Shown: piece by piece, positions 54,001-64,000 of the stretch
How the letters are laid out: each line of letters starts with the position of its first letter
How positions within the stretch are numbered: the stretch's first letter is position 1
NCBI GenBank assembly: GCA_037976565.1
Contig: CP137675.1
Coordinates: forward strand, 29,959,820 to 30,023,819
DNA: 64,000 nucleotides
Reading direction: 5' to 3'
Source of the DNA: Mesocentrotus franciscanus
Taxonomy: Eukaryota > Echinodermata > Echinoidea > Camarodonta > Strongylocentrotidae
The notes under the pieces: generated by a model
Database searches by the model: none
The model's input: the letters and a program-made list of their open reading frames with translations, nothing else
Told to the model about the DNA's origin: nothing
Program-made: the position numbers and the translations under genes

Positions 54001-56845
54001 TCGGATCTTATATGTAACGAATCTGTATTTCAAAACTTTGATCTATCAACAGGTTATTACGTCTATATCGAAGCCACAGGTGCAACAAAGTTTCACAAAG
54101 CCCGCCTTATATCCCCGATATTTCGAGGTGTCCAACCCAATGACAAGGAGACTTTCTGCGTGATCTTTTGGTACCACATGTTCGGGAGTACAGTAGGGGA
54201 ACTCAACGTGTACCTACACAACTCTAGCTCCACCGGTCTCGGCAGCCCAATCTGGTGGATGGCGGGTAACAGAGGAGACTTGTGGAGGGCGGGAGAAGCT
54301 GAGATCAATACTCCGGAAGATTTCCAGGTAAAATACCTCAGTTACACCGCCAAACCGACTCCATTTCAACTCCATCCAGAGTAGTTCTGAACAGAAGTCC
54401 ATAGAGGAATACCAACAGTTCTTTGCAGAACTACATTCTTCATTTTCACTCTTCACCTTTATTTATCTGTTTACAACCTTCTAAATCTCGATCATTCCTT
54501 CTTTCCCTTTCTTTTGTTTCTCCTATTTTCACCTCATTTTTCCTTTTTCGTATACACAACACCGAAAAAAAAATAAATAAATTCTCTTGTGAGTGTTTTT
54601 TTAAAATCCATTCCATTATCATCTCTTCCTTTATTTCCCTCGTACCACTTCCTCAATTCTTCTAAACGCCCATTACCTGGTTCTTTTGACGAAAGAATAT
54701 ATCACCATCCTTTTCAATAAGGCTACCACATGGTGTTCCCGAAAGCCTCAAATTGTGAATACTCACTCACCTTTGAATCCTTCAGAGACCATCTAATTAT
54801 CTCCTTGTTAATATTAGATTTCTTTCATAATATATAAAACTGAGCAGTGCTTTATTTTTCAACACAGCCAAAGTGAAGTCTGTAAATTATCATTTCTTAA
54901 TCTTACTGTTTTCCAGCTTTACTTTGAGGCTGTACGAGGATCCAACTACGACAGTGACATCGCATTAGATGATATTCAGATCACAAGTTATGGGTGCCCA
55001 GGACACCGTAAGTTAAATTAAGTTATTATTGTGTAACAAGACAAATTTCAGTTTCAGTTTCAGTTTATGGTTTCATGTTTTAACATTTAACAATGTTTTC
55101 ACAAACTTAATGGTACAAACCGCACGTCTCACATTCAAACAACATTAATTCTGCTGTCAGATGCTATAACAGAAGGTGAGTACATTATATTCTTTTTTTT
55201 TTTTTGCATGGAGTATTGACTGAAAAGACTGAACTAAACGAAGGGTGAAATATGGAGGAGTTTATGGTCAGAGCTTCGCTTGTGAGTTATAGGACCCAAT
55301 GTGTGGTAAGACTTAATAGTCTGCAAAAACAAAACAGTGAAAACGAGCACGAATTCATTAAATGTTTGTTAAAATATCATTGGCATTACAGAGACTGAAT
55401 AGTACATATTTTTCAGCAATGAAGATACAATATTAATACAAATTGCCCCAGTAATGATTTTTGTAACAACTCTACCGTTTCATAAACTTATACTCATATA
55501 ACATGGATGTGGATTTCAAAAAAGATGCTCTGATGCTCCCGCGACAATTGTTCCGTTCCTATATTTCGACAAAGCTAGGGCTACGGTTAAGGTAGTGTTT
55601 GGTCCATGTTTACTCAGTGTAGGGTAGTGACCGCGGAGCAATAATATTGTCAACGTAGCATGTTTTCGGCAACGGGAAATCACATATTGATAAATCATAA
55701 ACCGGGAAACATCTATAGTAATCGACCCAATTATGAATAACAAATGCCCTTAGATGTTCTATTTGTTTCTTGTATCTTATTTTATGTTAAGAAGGTTCAA
55801 ATCTATTTGAGAAAATCATTGATTCGAGCCGATGCGCACATTAAGTTTGACCATTTGTCACTAATGTTGCTTTGTACTTTACATTCATTTATAGTTATTA
55901 ATTTTGCGAGGCGATTTCAACGGATTAAATTTCTCATATTGCTATAAGAAAGTGTGGGTGTGGATGAGGTGGGTGAGTGCGAGTGTGAGTGTGAGTGCAA
56001 GTGGGAATGGTTTTACTACGTATGGCAGTGGGGCCAACTTTCTTGCTTCACATTTCAAATGACGCAACTCGGGATCGAAACCGTTGTTGTTGTTACAAGC
56101 AGACCGGAGTAGCAAACACTATACACCATACCATATCACCGTTTATTGTTTTGTTTGATTGTTTGTTTTCTTTTCTTATATTTCTTTTTATCTCCCTTTC
56201 CTTTTTCTTTTCGTTCTTTTTCTTTTAACTTTCATTTTTGTCCTTTCCTTTCCTTTTCTTTTCTTTCTTTTCTTTTCTATTTTTTTTCTATTCCCCTTTT
56301 TCTTTTTCTTTTCAACAAAATACTATGATCTTTAAATACCGCTTCTACAGACATAATCAAGAATGAATCAAGTGTGTCATGTGACTTCGAGGAGGCGGAG
56401 CTATGTTACTATAAACAGGACAACTCCGATGACTTTGATTGGACCTGGAGAAACCGAGGAACCAACGATGGGTTTACAGGACCCGATGTGGACCATACGC
56501 GAGGAGATGAATTAGGTAGGCTTGTGAGAAGGTGATGACGTTGAAGATGATGAGTAAGATGAAGATGGTGCCTGTAATAACCACGATGACGACGTTGCGA
56601 CGATGGATATAATCATTGTGTTGATGATGATGAAGATGATGGTGATGATGATAGCGATGATGACGACGACGATTATGATGATGGTGGTGGTGAGACGATG
56701 ATTAGATGATGAAGATGATGCCGATGATATAGATACTGATGATGATGGTGGTGGTGGTGGTGGTAATTGAGACGATGCGCTGATGATGATAGTGTCGACG
56801 ACGATTATAATGACGGCGGTGGTGAAATGATTAGATGATGATGAC

Positions 56846-56884
<39 letters not shown>

Positions 56885-59800
56885 AATGATGGTGATGCTT
56901 ATGACGATGCTGATAATTATGATAGGGATGGTGGTGGTGGATGATGGTGATGATCATGATGAGCAGATAATGATGATGGTGATGACGATGAAAAACATAT
57001 GATTATGATAATGATGATGAGGGTGATGATGATAATTATGATGAGGAAGAGGAAGAGGGGAAGGACGAGGATGAAGAGATGCTGATGAATGGTGATGATG
57101 ATGATGATGATGATGATGATGACAGAAATATCATGGCGACAAGGAGAAAACAAAGAAGAGATGTAAGAATAGACGAGGATATGAGACCTGCATGCTTAAC
57201 AACTCATAGAACATGACAAAGCCTAAAACTAAATTCACAACGATGTTACTACCATTATTATCCCATCTTTGTCTCCAGGATTTTTTGTCTTCGTGACCAG
57301 CAACTATCGTCTCAAACCGACTCACAAGGCCCGTCTCATCTCTCCACCGATCAAAGCCAATACGAGGAAGTCTTGCGTGGTTTTCTGGTACCACATGTAT
57401 GGACGCGACGTGGAGACCCTCAATGTCTACGTCAGGTCAATCGATGTGGCGCTGGGGTCCCCGAAGTGGAACATTTCTGGCGATCAAGGCAACTACTGGC
57501 ATCGCCACACTGTGGACGTCGCAGCCAGCACCGCTCATTCCGAGGTACGTCTACAATTACACAAGGGCTGATCCAGTATATTTTTAAGGGGGGCTTAGTC
57601 CCGGAGATCACACACCCAAGGAGTCATTTTTTAAGTTGTGTAATGATTTGATTTGATATGATTTATTTCCATTTCAATATGAGGATGTACAAAATAAATA
57701 TAAACTCAATTATTGACATAGCACAATGGATTAAGTTTATATAAACATGATAAAAGACTAAATATAAGATTTGAGGAACTGACACTTATATTGTTGAACT
57801 AAATGTACACAGTGAAACTGAGGGGCATGTTAAGGAAGCAATGGTTGTATGGTGAAAGCCCCTAAAACTTAATTACATAATAATAGAGTTTTGTTCAAAG
57901 AAATTATAACCGTATGATAACAAAGGCGAAAGTTACAAACAATTTTACGGTTTATAAGGTAAGAGAGAGTGAGAGAGAGGCAGGGAGAGAGAGAAATTGT
58001 AGAATGAACGTGAAGACTAAGGACAGGAGCAAATACGTCGTCGTTAGGTCGTAAGTCAAAGGGGCATGAACCGGTAGTGCCCCCATTTGAGGGGAATATT
58101 TTCGTATAACTAAAGTTTGTTCACCATCCCAATCGCAGATCAAAATATAATTTCTATTGACGCTATAGCAGTGAAAAAAATACTTGTGAATTATATTTTT
58201 TTAACATCATTTTATTGATCAAACTTACACAACAAAGGAGGTATAAAAATCCAGGGCAAAACCAAATTATTCATCAATGCGGGGGATAATATTTTTTTTA
58301 ATACAGCATATTAAATACATAAATTTCTTCTTCTTTTTTTGTTATTCCAGCTCGTATTTGAAGCGTCACCAGGAGAGGAAAACAGAGACGATATAGCTAT
58401 TGACGATATCGTCCTCTACGATGGAGCCGGCTGTCCCTCTTGTAAGTTGAAGCAAAATGTTTAGGATTTTTGTTGGAACTTGCGTTAAATAACCGTTACC
58501 TGACGAAGGTCGGCGTCAGTGACTGTCCACAACTGTGCGTCATTAAAGTGCCGGTTCAAAGAAAATCACAAATATGGCACATAACGTATCACTAGAAACT
58601 GGTAAGCTAACAGATGGCCATCGTACAAGTTTTAGGTCAACTACATATCGGGTGATTTATAAAAATACAAATAAAACTACCTCCATAGCATCTGGGATAT
58701 GCGAGAGATTCGCCAGAAAATTTGCGATGTTTTAATGCCGTCACAATATGAACCAATCCTGCCCAAGCAGACGACATCCCATAAAGAATGAACATAATTG
58801 CAATGCTATTATTTCTCAAATTATAATGAGTTTAGTGTATATAAATGTGATGGAATTTTATACCATTCAAAAAGGGATATGAAACCGATTCTGATAACGT
58901 AATTCTTTTGTTTGTAAAAACACAGGATAGGGGTTAATGAACAAACAAAGAAACCACACTTTCAAATTCAAAAACCCCCGGAATGATAGCATGGACGGCA
59001 TTTGTTCCCTCTTGAAACGCCGAACATACCGCGGTGTATGCAGCTGAAAATACAATGGCGTCTTATTTTGTTTACAAGCGACGGATTCCTTTATTTTGTT
59101 ATCGTTGCATTTTTCATCAAAATAATACCATGTGCGGGGTTTAGAGTGAGGCAATAGATTAAACATTTAGCCTGACGGTAGTGAAGTAATAGAAATAAGT
59201 GAAGAGAAGATGAAAACACAGGCACTGAAAATGTGTGAGATGTCATGGGACATCGTCTGCTTGTGCAAATCATGTTCAACATGTGACGTCACACATCTCA
59301 GCAGCGATCGGAGAGCTTTTCAGGTGCTATGCCGGGGCTGTATTTAAGCGTTTTGTAATTGTTAATAATCATTACTTCAAATGTTTCCAAGCATTGAATT
59401 TTGATACCCCTGTCCAATCAAAGTTTCACCTTTGCAATAATGACAAACAAGTTAGTTTTCAATGAACTTTCTCTTTAATTACCTTTATTTTTTTCCCCTC
59501 ATTGCCAGTAGAATGGAGCTATGGAAAAAAGCACTGAAGGATTTTATTATGTCATCATCGGTAATGATGGTCTGCCAATGATGATGATGATGACGAGTTG
59601 TCTTTAATTGCTTTTAATTGTCTTTAATAATTGTCTTCAATTGTTGTCTTTTTTCTCCTCCAGTCACGACGCAACCACCAAAGACGACCAAACCACCTGT
59701 TGTTGTGGACAGCATCGATTGCGACTTCGAGGAAGGATGGTGTGGTTACGTGCAGATGGCGGAGGGGGACCAAATGGACTGGTCCAGGTACCAAGGAACA

Positions 59801-60059
59801 GGACCTGGTACGAATTCCTACTATGGACCAAAGAAAGACCACACCCTAGGAAACGCTCTCGGTATGCGGTATTCATAAAATGAATGTGTAGCCTACGTAT
59901 TATATGGCCATCATCATGATCAGATGTTAGTGAAGAAACTTAAATATTATAGTTGGCCGACAAAGAAGAGGAAGAACAAGAACAAGAAAAAGAAGAACAA
60001 AAACAACAAGAATGAGTAACAGGAGTAGTAGTAGTAGTAGTACAGGTGTAGTAGTAGTA

Positions 60060-60105
<46 letters not shown>

Positions 60106-60106
60106 T

Positions 60107-60150
<44 letters not shown>

Positions 60151-60188
60151 TGTAGTAGTAGTAGTAGTAGTTGTAGTAGTCGTACAAG

Positions 60189-60219
<31 letters not shown>

Positions 60220-62129
60220 AGCAGTAGTAGTAGAAGAAGAAACAGTAGTAGTAGTAATAGTAATAGTAGTTGGTTTTATTATAGCAGCATCGCCAGCAGA
60301 TGAAACACAAACACCTTTTTTGACCCCATTCTCCCCCCTCTTGCTTATTTCAGGATACTATGCTAGTTTTGACCCTTATTCTTACAATGGAGCGGGTCTC
60401 GACGATGATGCTGCCTTGATATCCCCGCTGATGGGTGGATCGCGTAGAGCACGCTGTCTTCAGTTCTACGCCAACATGAACGGCTACAGTGTAGACTATC
60501 TCCAGGTCTTTACCCGCCGGTATGGGGAAACCCTTCCCCTTGATCCTCCGTTCTACGAGTATGGGAACCACGGCGAAGGATGGTTCCTGCTACAGATGGA
60601 TATTCCAGGGTTAGATCAGAACTTCCAGGTAGACCAGTTGGAATTCATTCTTACATTAAAAATACCCCCCTCCGCATTCCAATACAAAAACAAGTTCTTT
60701 CTAGGACGCAACTTTAGAAAAGAGACGAAAGTCCAAAAAAGGTCATAAACTGATTGCTTGAAAATCAAGTTGATTTTAAATCACTCAAGGTTATCGACGT
60801 GTATGATGACTATTTTCATTAGAAATAACAATAATTGTAATTGTAATTGTAATAGTAATAATAATAGTAATAATGATAATAATGATAATAATAATAACAA
60901 CTATCATCATCATCAACAACCTCATCATCATCATCATTAACCTCATCACCATCATCAACCTCATCATCATCATCATCATCAACCTCATCATCATCATCAT
61001 TATCATCATCATCATCATCATCGTCGTCGTTGTCATCATCATCAACAGCCACATCATCATCATCAAGGTAATCATCTGGATTTATATAGCACAAAAAATT
61101 ATGATGATTTATTTTTACCTTGTTGCTAAGAATGTCAGGACATGCTTGTACATATTATATAGTACGGACTATGAGAAGTCTCTGCCGATAGATTTTGTAA
61201 TTTAGGATTAATACCATATCAACAAATACAAGACCGTTGTCTTGCATCGAACCCCGGACCTCCTAATTACGTGACCATAGCTCTACCAATTAGCCATCAG
61301 CCCTCCTTGTTTTGCAGAATGGAAACGGTGCATTTCCTTACCCTTTCCATCTCGCTCCAACTCCTAAAGAAAAAGGATTCTTGTTTTCATTCTGTGCTTT
61401 TAGTGACAGATCCATGCAGGACTCACTGGCAGGAGGGGGGAGGGCACAAGTCCGAACGAAAATTCTGTGACAAGCAAAAAGGAGAAGATGAAGATAAAGC
61501 ACAATAACAAAACAAAAAAAAAAAGAATAAGCACTAGAATAAGTCATCTCTGGGTTTTGGGTCTTCGTTTTGACTACAAGCAGGTGCCCCCCTCCCTTCC
61601 TTGCTTCCTGGATCCGCCACTGGTTTGGTGCAATCGTTTAACAACCCACTATCTTCTTTTTTCTGATATGCTACCTGTCTAGGTTATATTTGTAGGAATC
61701 TGTGGCAGATCAAAATATTCATCTGAAATTGCCGTGGATGACATCAAACTAGTGCAAGGAGTTTGTGATTTATCAGGTACGATTTGTAAATGATTATATT
61801 ATTGAATTATATTATAATTAGGTATTACTTACCCAGTGAGCCTCATCATTATCAATAATGCTTCCCGCGGGCCCTTCAGTTTATATGTTTATCCTACATT
61901 TTCTAGGCATCCATCCAATACACGTAGGTTGAGAGGGACAAACGTTGACAAACGCGAGGACCGAACCTGTGACCTCTCGCATAAAGGTCAAGATCCTTTT
62001 AGACTTAGTGTAAGGGTTAGGATTAGGGTTAAGGTTTAATAGGGTTAGGGTTAAGGTTAAGGCTAGGGTTTGGGTTAGGGTTAGGGTAAGGGTTAGGGTT
62101 AAGGTTAGGGCTAGGGTTTGGGTTAGCGG

Positions 62130-62162
<33 letters not shown>

Positions 62163-63465
62163 GGTTAGTGCACACGATCACAAAGATTTAAAAAAGAATC
62201 AACCTATAAAATATTACATAGTGCAACCATGTTAAAGTCAGTATTTCCGGTTGGTATCCTCGGAGTAGTTGTTGCCCCGGAACATGCGTCGTAGAACCTC
62301 ATTTTTATATCATTACTTTTGTTTAATCAAAGATAGAGTTAAGTTCTGGTCATGCTATTAAATTGTGCTTGAAGCTGTCCGGAAGTGGTTGGGAAAGGCT
62401 AATTATGTATTATGTAAGAACTGGTGTAAACTATGACTTTGGATTTATAAAAAATGGTAACGAATTGACTCAAATTTTGCTGAAAGTCGAATTCACAGAA
62501 CAAAAAGGTGGATATATGTGGAAGGTTTGGTCCAAACACTTTTTTTCAGCAGATGTTTCTGCATTTATTGAAAAATCAAATACAAAATATTCAAATAACA
62601 ATAATAGTATATAATATAATTGATTTACATAAAATGTACTCGAAAGTATGGAAATCAACGAATCAAGATAAATGCAGAGGCCAACTACATCATGAATGTT
62701 TTAATTGATAGCAGCCGGGAATGGGGAGGACATGACGCTGTTATAGGAGTATGTAGAAGAATGTAGAGGGTATAAATATTTTGTTTCAGAAAGTATCTAA
62801 ATAAAAGTGGGAAGAAAGAAAAGAAAGAAAAACAAATTGCAAATGTGTGCATGTGGGTGTGTGCAAGTGAAGTAAGTGTTCGATTCGTTTTGTTCATGAG
62901 CTGCTTATCTTAAACTAATTAATATAAACAAATAATTAAAACCGTTTAGACCCTTATAATGTTTATGAATATTTGGATATTACATTTTTTTTCATCGAGC
63001 CTTTGAATCAATAAAGAGATGCAGAGTCTTTAATATTGTCTTTTTTTTCTTGTGATATTTCGAATGTAAGGGGCAATTGAAGAGCTATTATTTTGTTTCA
63101 TGGGACTCTCTTCTATGATATTCTTCTCAATTGACATACGAATGTGAAAGCTTTGTATTTTACCTGAACTCAATTTTTTTTTTGACTACAGCTGCCACTC
63201 CCAAACCCGTCACGTGGAATGCAGACTGCGATTTTGAACTCGATGAGAGTCTGTGTGGCTACACCAATGAGGTCAGTACGTATAAAAAATTCGCGTGGAC
63301 CAGGAACAGCGGTGGAACTGGCTCGGAAGGGACAGGTCCATTGTTTGATCATACTCTAGGAACGGATAAAGGTAGGTCTATGGTAGAAGTGGAAGTCGTA
63401 GGAGTTGTAACAATTGTAGTAGTAGTACTAGTAGTAGTATAGTAGTAGTAGTAGTAGTAGTAGTA

Positions 63466-63521
<56 letters not shown>

Positions 63522-63523
63522 TG

Positions 63524-63579
<56 letters not shown>

Positions 63580-63726
63580 CGTCGTCGTCGTCGTCGTCGT
63601 AGTCGTAGTAGTAGTAGTGGTATGGTGGTAGTAGTAGTAGTAGTAGTGGTGAAGTAGTGGTAGTGGTAGTAGTGGTAGTAGTGGTAGTGGTAGTAGTAGT
63701 AGTGGTAGTGGTAAGTGGTAGTGGTA

Positions 63727-63784
<58 letters not shown>

Positions 63785-63800
63785 CGTCGTCGTAGTGGTA

Positions 63801-63831
<31 letters not shown>

Positions 63832-63841
63832 CGTAGTAGTC

Positions 63842-63893
<52 letters not shown>

Positions 63894-64000
63894 AAGTAAT
63901 AGTTGTAGTAGGTCTAGTCGTGGAGTATCATTTTCTGCTTAAATTCCACCCGATTGTCCCCATCTACCTATTCTCATCAGGTCACTATGTATACATCGAA
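44980..64000 (+). CDS. Gene 3: multi-MAM receptor (5' part; runs off the right edge, one frame break)
   Basis: Sixteen exons: 44980-45028, 46535-46699, 49531-49672, 51409-51535, 52077-52170, 52905-53041, 54053-54327, 54917-55007, 56351-56515, 57279-57544, 58351-58441, 59664-59861, 60354-60628, 61683-61776, 63192-63371 and 63981 onward. A signal peptide is followed by four full MAM modules and the start of a fifth. Exon order, phases and most lengths match gene 2; the first five exons total 577 nt in both. Exon 52905-53041 is one nucleotide short and breaks the frame inside module 2. If the homology holds, module 6, the stalk and the transmembrane tail lie just right of the window. Probably a cell-surface receptor like gene 2; ligand unknown. 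Confidence 0.91.
45590..46215. repeat. Degenerate minisatellite, unit about 18-20 bp
   Basis: Over 25 imperfect units of the form (ATTAGAAACACGACGTG)n, with variants TAGAAATACGGCGTG and TAGAAGCACGGCG. It occupies much of gene 3 intron 1 (45029-46534). No unit is conserved enough, and there is no spacer structure, to suggest CRISPR. Confidence 0.88.
46535..52170 (+). CDS. Gene 3 MAM module 1 (split B exon)
   Basis: Exon A 46535-46699: [39 protein letters not shown] halves 49531-49672 ([25 protein letters not shown]) and 51409-51535 ([19 protein letters not shown]) are separated by a phase-2 intron as in gene 2. Exon C 52077-52170: [20 protein letters not shown], ending CPLG. The introns are large (2.8 and 1.7 kb) and full of foldback elements. 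Confidence 0.92.
46931..47077. mobile_element. Small foldback element (CCCTGTTTCATAAAACTTGT termini)
   Basis: The left end GGCCCTGTTTCATAAAACTT and the right end AAGTTTTATGAAACGGGCCC are inverted copies about 147 bp apart. In intron 46700-49530 of gene 3. The termini resemble those of 53443-53605. Confidence 0.75.
47271..48129. mobile_element. MITE with TTAAAGGGAAATCCAACC inverted termini
   Basis: Left terminus TTAAAGGGAAATCCAACC (47271). Right terminus is the reverse complement of TTAAAGGGCAATCCAACC (ending 48129), 17 of 18 matching. TTAA borders both ends. No transposase. A second foldback element (47761-48070) lies inside it, so the insertion order can be read. Confidence 0.78.
47761..48070. 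mobile_element. Nested foldback element with arms of about 64 bp
   Basis: Arms 47763-47827 and 48003-48066 pair over GTGTTTCACAAAGATCCTAA, GTTGAACTTA and GGACTTAAAAATTATGGA. The A/T-rich spacer is about 175 bp. It sits within the MITE 47271-48129 and is therefore the younger insertion. Confidence 0.85.
48395..48630. repeat. CT/TTC-rich tract
   Basis: Interrupted pyrimidine-rich tract in gene 3 intron. The Ser/Leu-rich open frames here are compositional. Confidence 0.8.
50094..50389. mobile_element. TA-flanked MITE with nested palindromes (copy 1)
   Basis: Termini TACACCTTTTCACGGTTA (50094) and TAACCGTGAAAAGGTGTA (to 50389) are perfect inverted copies bordered by TA. Inside are a perfect 24-bp palindrome centred on CTCTAGAG (50187-50210) and a second hairpin with arms of about 43 bp (50227-50270 and 50293-50337, GCGCCCATGCAAATATGATG). 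TA borders suggest the Tc1/mariner group. Confidence 0.85.
51038..51255. mobile_element. Related MITE (copy 2)
   Basis: Termini TACACCCTTTCACGGTTAA and ACCGTAAAAGGGTGT match copy 1. The interior shares GCATGCGCA and GGCGCCCATGT elements but lacks the second hairpin. Same intron (49673-51408), 650 bp downstream. Confidence 0.8.
52905..55007 (+). CDS. Gene 3 MAM module 2, with a frame-breaking A exon
   Basis: Exon A 52905-53041 starts DLLCDFEKG. After the T4 run at 52933-52936 the homologous reading ([29 protein letters not shown]) continues in the next frame, so one base is missing relative to the family. Exon B 54053-54327: [34 protein letters not shown]. Exon C 54917-55007: [20 protein letters not shown], ending YGCPGH, as in gene 2 module 2. 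Confidence 0.88.
53069..53201. mobile_element. Foldback element related to 13337-13502
   Basis: GGGCCC...TATAAAGA at the left and TCTTTATGAGACGGGGTCCC at the right. The interior has GCGATTGATTC/GAATCAATCGC inverted motifs and GCAACTGTGTAC, as in the copy at 13337. Confidence 0.75.
53376..53990. repeat. Degenerate minisatellite, unit about 45-48 bp, interrupted by a foldback insertion
   Basis: Repeated units of the type GCAGTCCACATTAGCCAATC plus GGGTTAGGCGATTC, about nine imperfect copies. The first copy (53376-53442) is separated from the rest (from about 53606) by the foldback element 53443-53605. Confidence 0.85.
53443..53605. mobile_element. Foldback element with CAGGGGCCCGTTGCATAAAA termini
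   Basis: CAGGGGCCCGTTGCATAAAA (left) and TTTTATGCAACGGGGCCCTG (right) are inverted copies. The interior repeats TGGTAACTTTGCCATCAATG and its complement, so the whole element folds. Inserted in the minisatellite. Confidence 0.85.
56351..58441 (+). CDS. Gene 3 MAM module 3
   Basis: Exon A 56351-56515 (165 nt, as in gene 2): [36 protein letters not shown]. Exon B 57279-57544: [34 protein letters not shown]. Exon C 58351-58441: [20 protein letters not shown], ending CPS. This C exon is the intact 91-nt form used to recognise the 2-nt deficit in gene 2. Confidence 0.94.
56530..57125. repeat. GAT trinucleotide tract in gene 3 module 3 A-B intron
   Basis: Degenerate GATGAT/GACGAT/GGT units over about 600 bp, starting 15 bp after exon 56351-56515. 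Same position and motif as 30880-31090 in gene 2. Confidence 0.93.
59664..61776 (+). CDS. Gene 3 MAM module 4
   Basis: Exon A 59664-59861: Thr/Pro-rich linker, [37 protein letters not shown]. Exon B 60354-60628: [41 protein letters not shown]. Exon C 61683-61776: [21 protein letters not shown], ending with Cys-Asp-Leu-Ser. An extra Cys in the C exon (GICGRS) is not in the gene 2 counterpart. Confidence 0.94.
60020..60262. repeat. TAG / TTG trinucleotide microsatellite
   Basis: (TAG)n with TTG interruptions and a run of about 10 TTG units, in the A-B intron of gene 3 module 4. Confidence 0.95.
60836..61068. repeat. AAT then CAT trinucleotide microsatellite
   Basis: AAT/GTAATT units pass into CATCAT with CAACCT interruptions, in the B-C intron of gene 3 module 4. 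Confidence 0.93.
61225..61292 (-). other. tRNA-like sequence (degenerate pseudo-tRNA or SINE head)
   Basis: On the minus strand TGGCTAATTGGTAGAGC matches box A/D-arm and GGGGTTCGATGC matches box B, at tRNA spacing. The anticodon and acceptor stems do not pair convincingly, so a functional tRNA gene is not called. Confidence 0.5.
61985..62172 (+). repeat. Interstitial telomere-like TTAGGG tract
   Basis: About 25 units of GTTAGG/GGTTAG with TTAGGG as the most frequent form and TTAAGG, CTAGGG and TTTGGG variants, running from about 62005 to 62168 in one orientation. Located in the intron between gene 3 modules 4 and 5. Confidence 0.88.
63192..64000 (+). CDS. Gene 3 MAM module 5 (partial at window edge)
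   Basis: Exon A 63192-63371: [42 protein letters not shown]. Exon B starts at 63981 after TCTCATCAG with GHYVYIE, and is cut by the window end. The intron between them is nearly all GTA microsatellite. Confidence 0.92.
63398..63905. repeat. GTA microsatellite with GTC and GTG interruptions
   Basis: About 500 bp of GTA units with short GTC and GTG blocks. It fills most of intron 63372-63980 of gene 3. Confidence 0.96.

Noticed and set aside
60791..61205. Poly-Asp, poly-Met and poly-Ile open frames
   Set aside because: All are frames of AAT/CAT microsatellites; the same applies to the frames at 27773, 30887, 36185, 40730 and 59927.
61225..61292. Functional tRNA gene on the minus strand
   Set aside because: Box A and box B are present, but the acceptor and anticodon stems do not form; more likely a pseudo-tRNA or SINE head.
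62363..62614. 83-codon open frame in gene 3 intron
   Set aside because: No recognisable family, no splice signals in phase with neighbours, AT-rich low-complexity end.

Overview
The window is eukaryotic and intron-rich. It has clean GT-AG introns, AT-rich non-coding DNA, many long microsatellites, foldback and MITE-type elements, tRNA-derived SINE fragments, a CR1/L2-like LINE fragment and an interstitial TTAGGG-type tract. Its protein families are multi-MAM type I receptors and a transmembrane IgGFc-binding-domain protein. Together these suggest a marine invertebrate deuterostome, most likely an echinoderm such as a sea urchin. The phylum is an inference from gene content; nothing in the sequence names the species.

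The main structure is a head-to-tail array of three paralogous plus-strand genes for multi-MAM transmembrane receptors. Gene 1 (about 1241-10289) enters from the left with its 5' part missing. It shows the last four MAM modules, a transmembrane helix and a short tail. Gene 2 (21679-41460) appears complete: 20 coding exons, a signal peptide, six MAM modules, a Ser/Thr-rich stalk, a transmembrane helix and a 53-residue tail. Gene 3 (44980 to beyond 64000) has its signal peptide, four full MAM modules and the start of a fifth, and runs off the right edge. Most modules are three exons: A (phase 1-1), B (1-0) and C (0-1). Exon lengths and oddities match position by position between paralogues. Module 1 has a split B exon in genes 2 and 3. 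The module 5/6 junction is a fused C+A exon in genes 1 and 2. The ancestral gene therefore already had this layout before it was duplicated.

Between genes 1 and 2, on the minus strand (16365-13455), is a three-exon gene for a signal-peptide-bearing, single-pass protein with an IgGFc-binding N-terminal-type ectodomain. Its cytoplasmic tail has three YxxPhi motifs, two of them in ITAM-like spacing. Its last coding exon runs into a foldback element that appears to supply the stop codon.

Genes 2 and 3 each carry one frame-breaking indel in an otherwise intact reading frame: 2 nt short in exon 31728-31816 and 1 nt short in exon 52905-53041. In gene 2 a second acceptor AG four bases downstream would restore the frame at the cost of a conserved beta-strand. 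These may be assembly errors, alleles or early pseudogenization; the sequence alone cannot decide.

Introns and intergenic spaces hold a minisatellite that switches strand halfway, two other degenerate minisatellites, a hAT-like MITE with an 8-bp target duplication, nested foldback elements, a pair of TA-flanked MITEs, and large perfect-to-near-perfect inverted repeats. No rRNA gene, intact tRNA gene or CRISPR array was seen.
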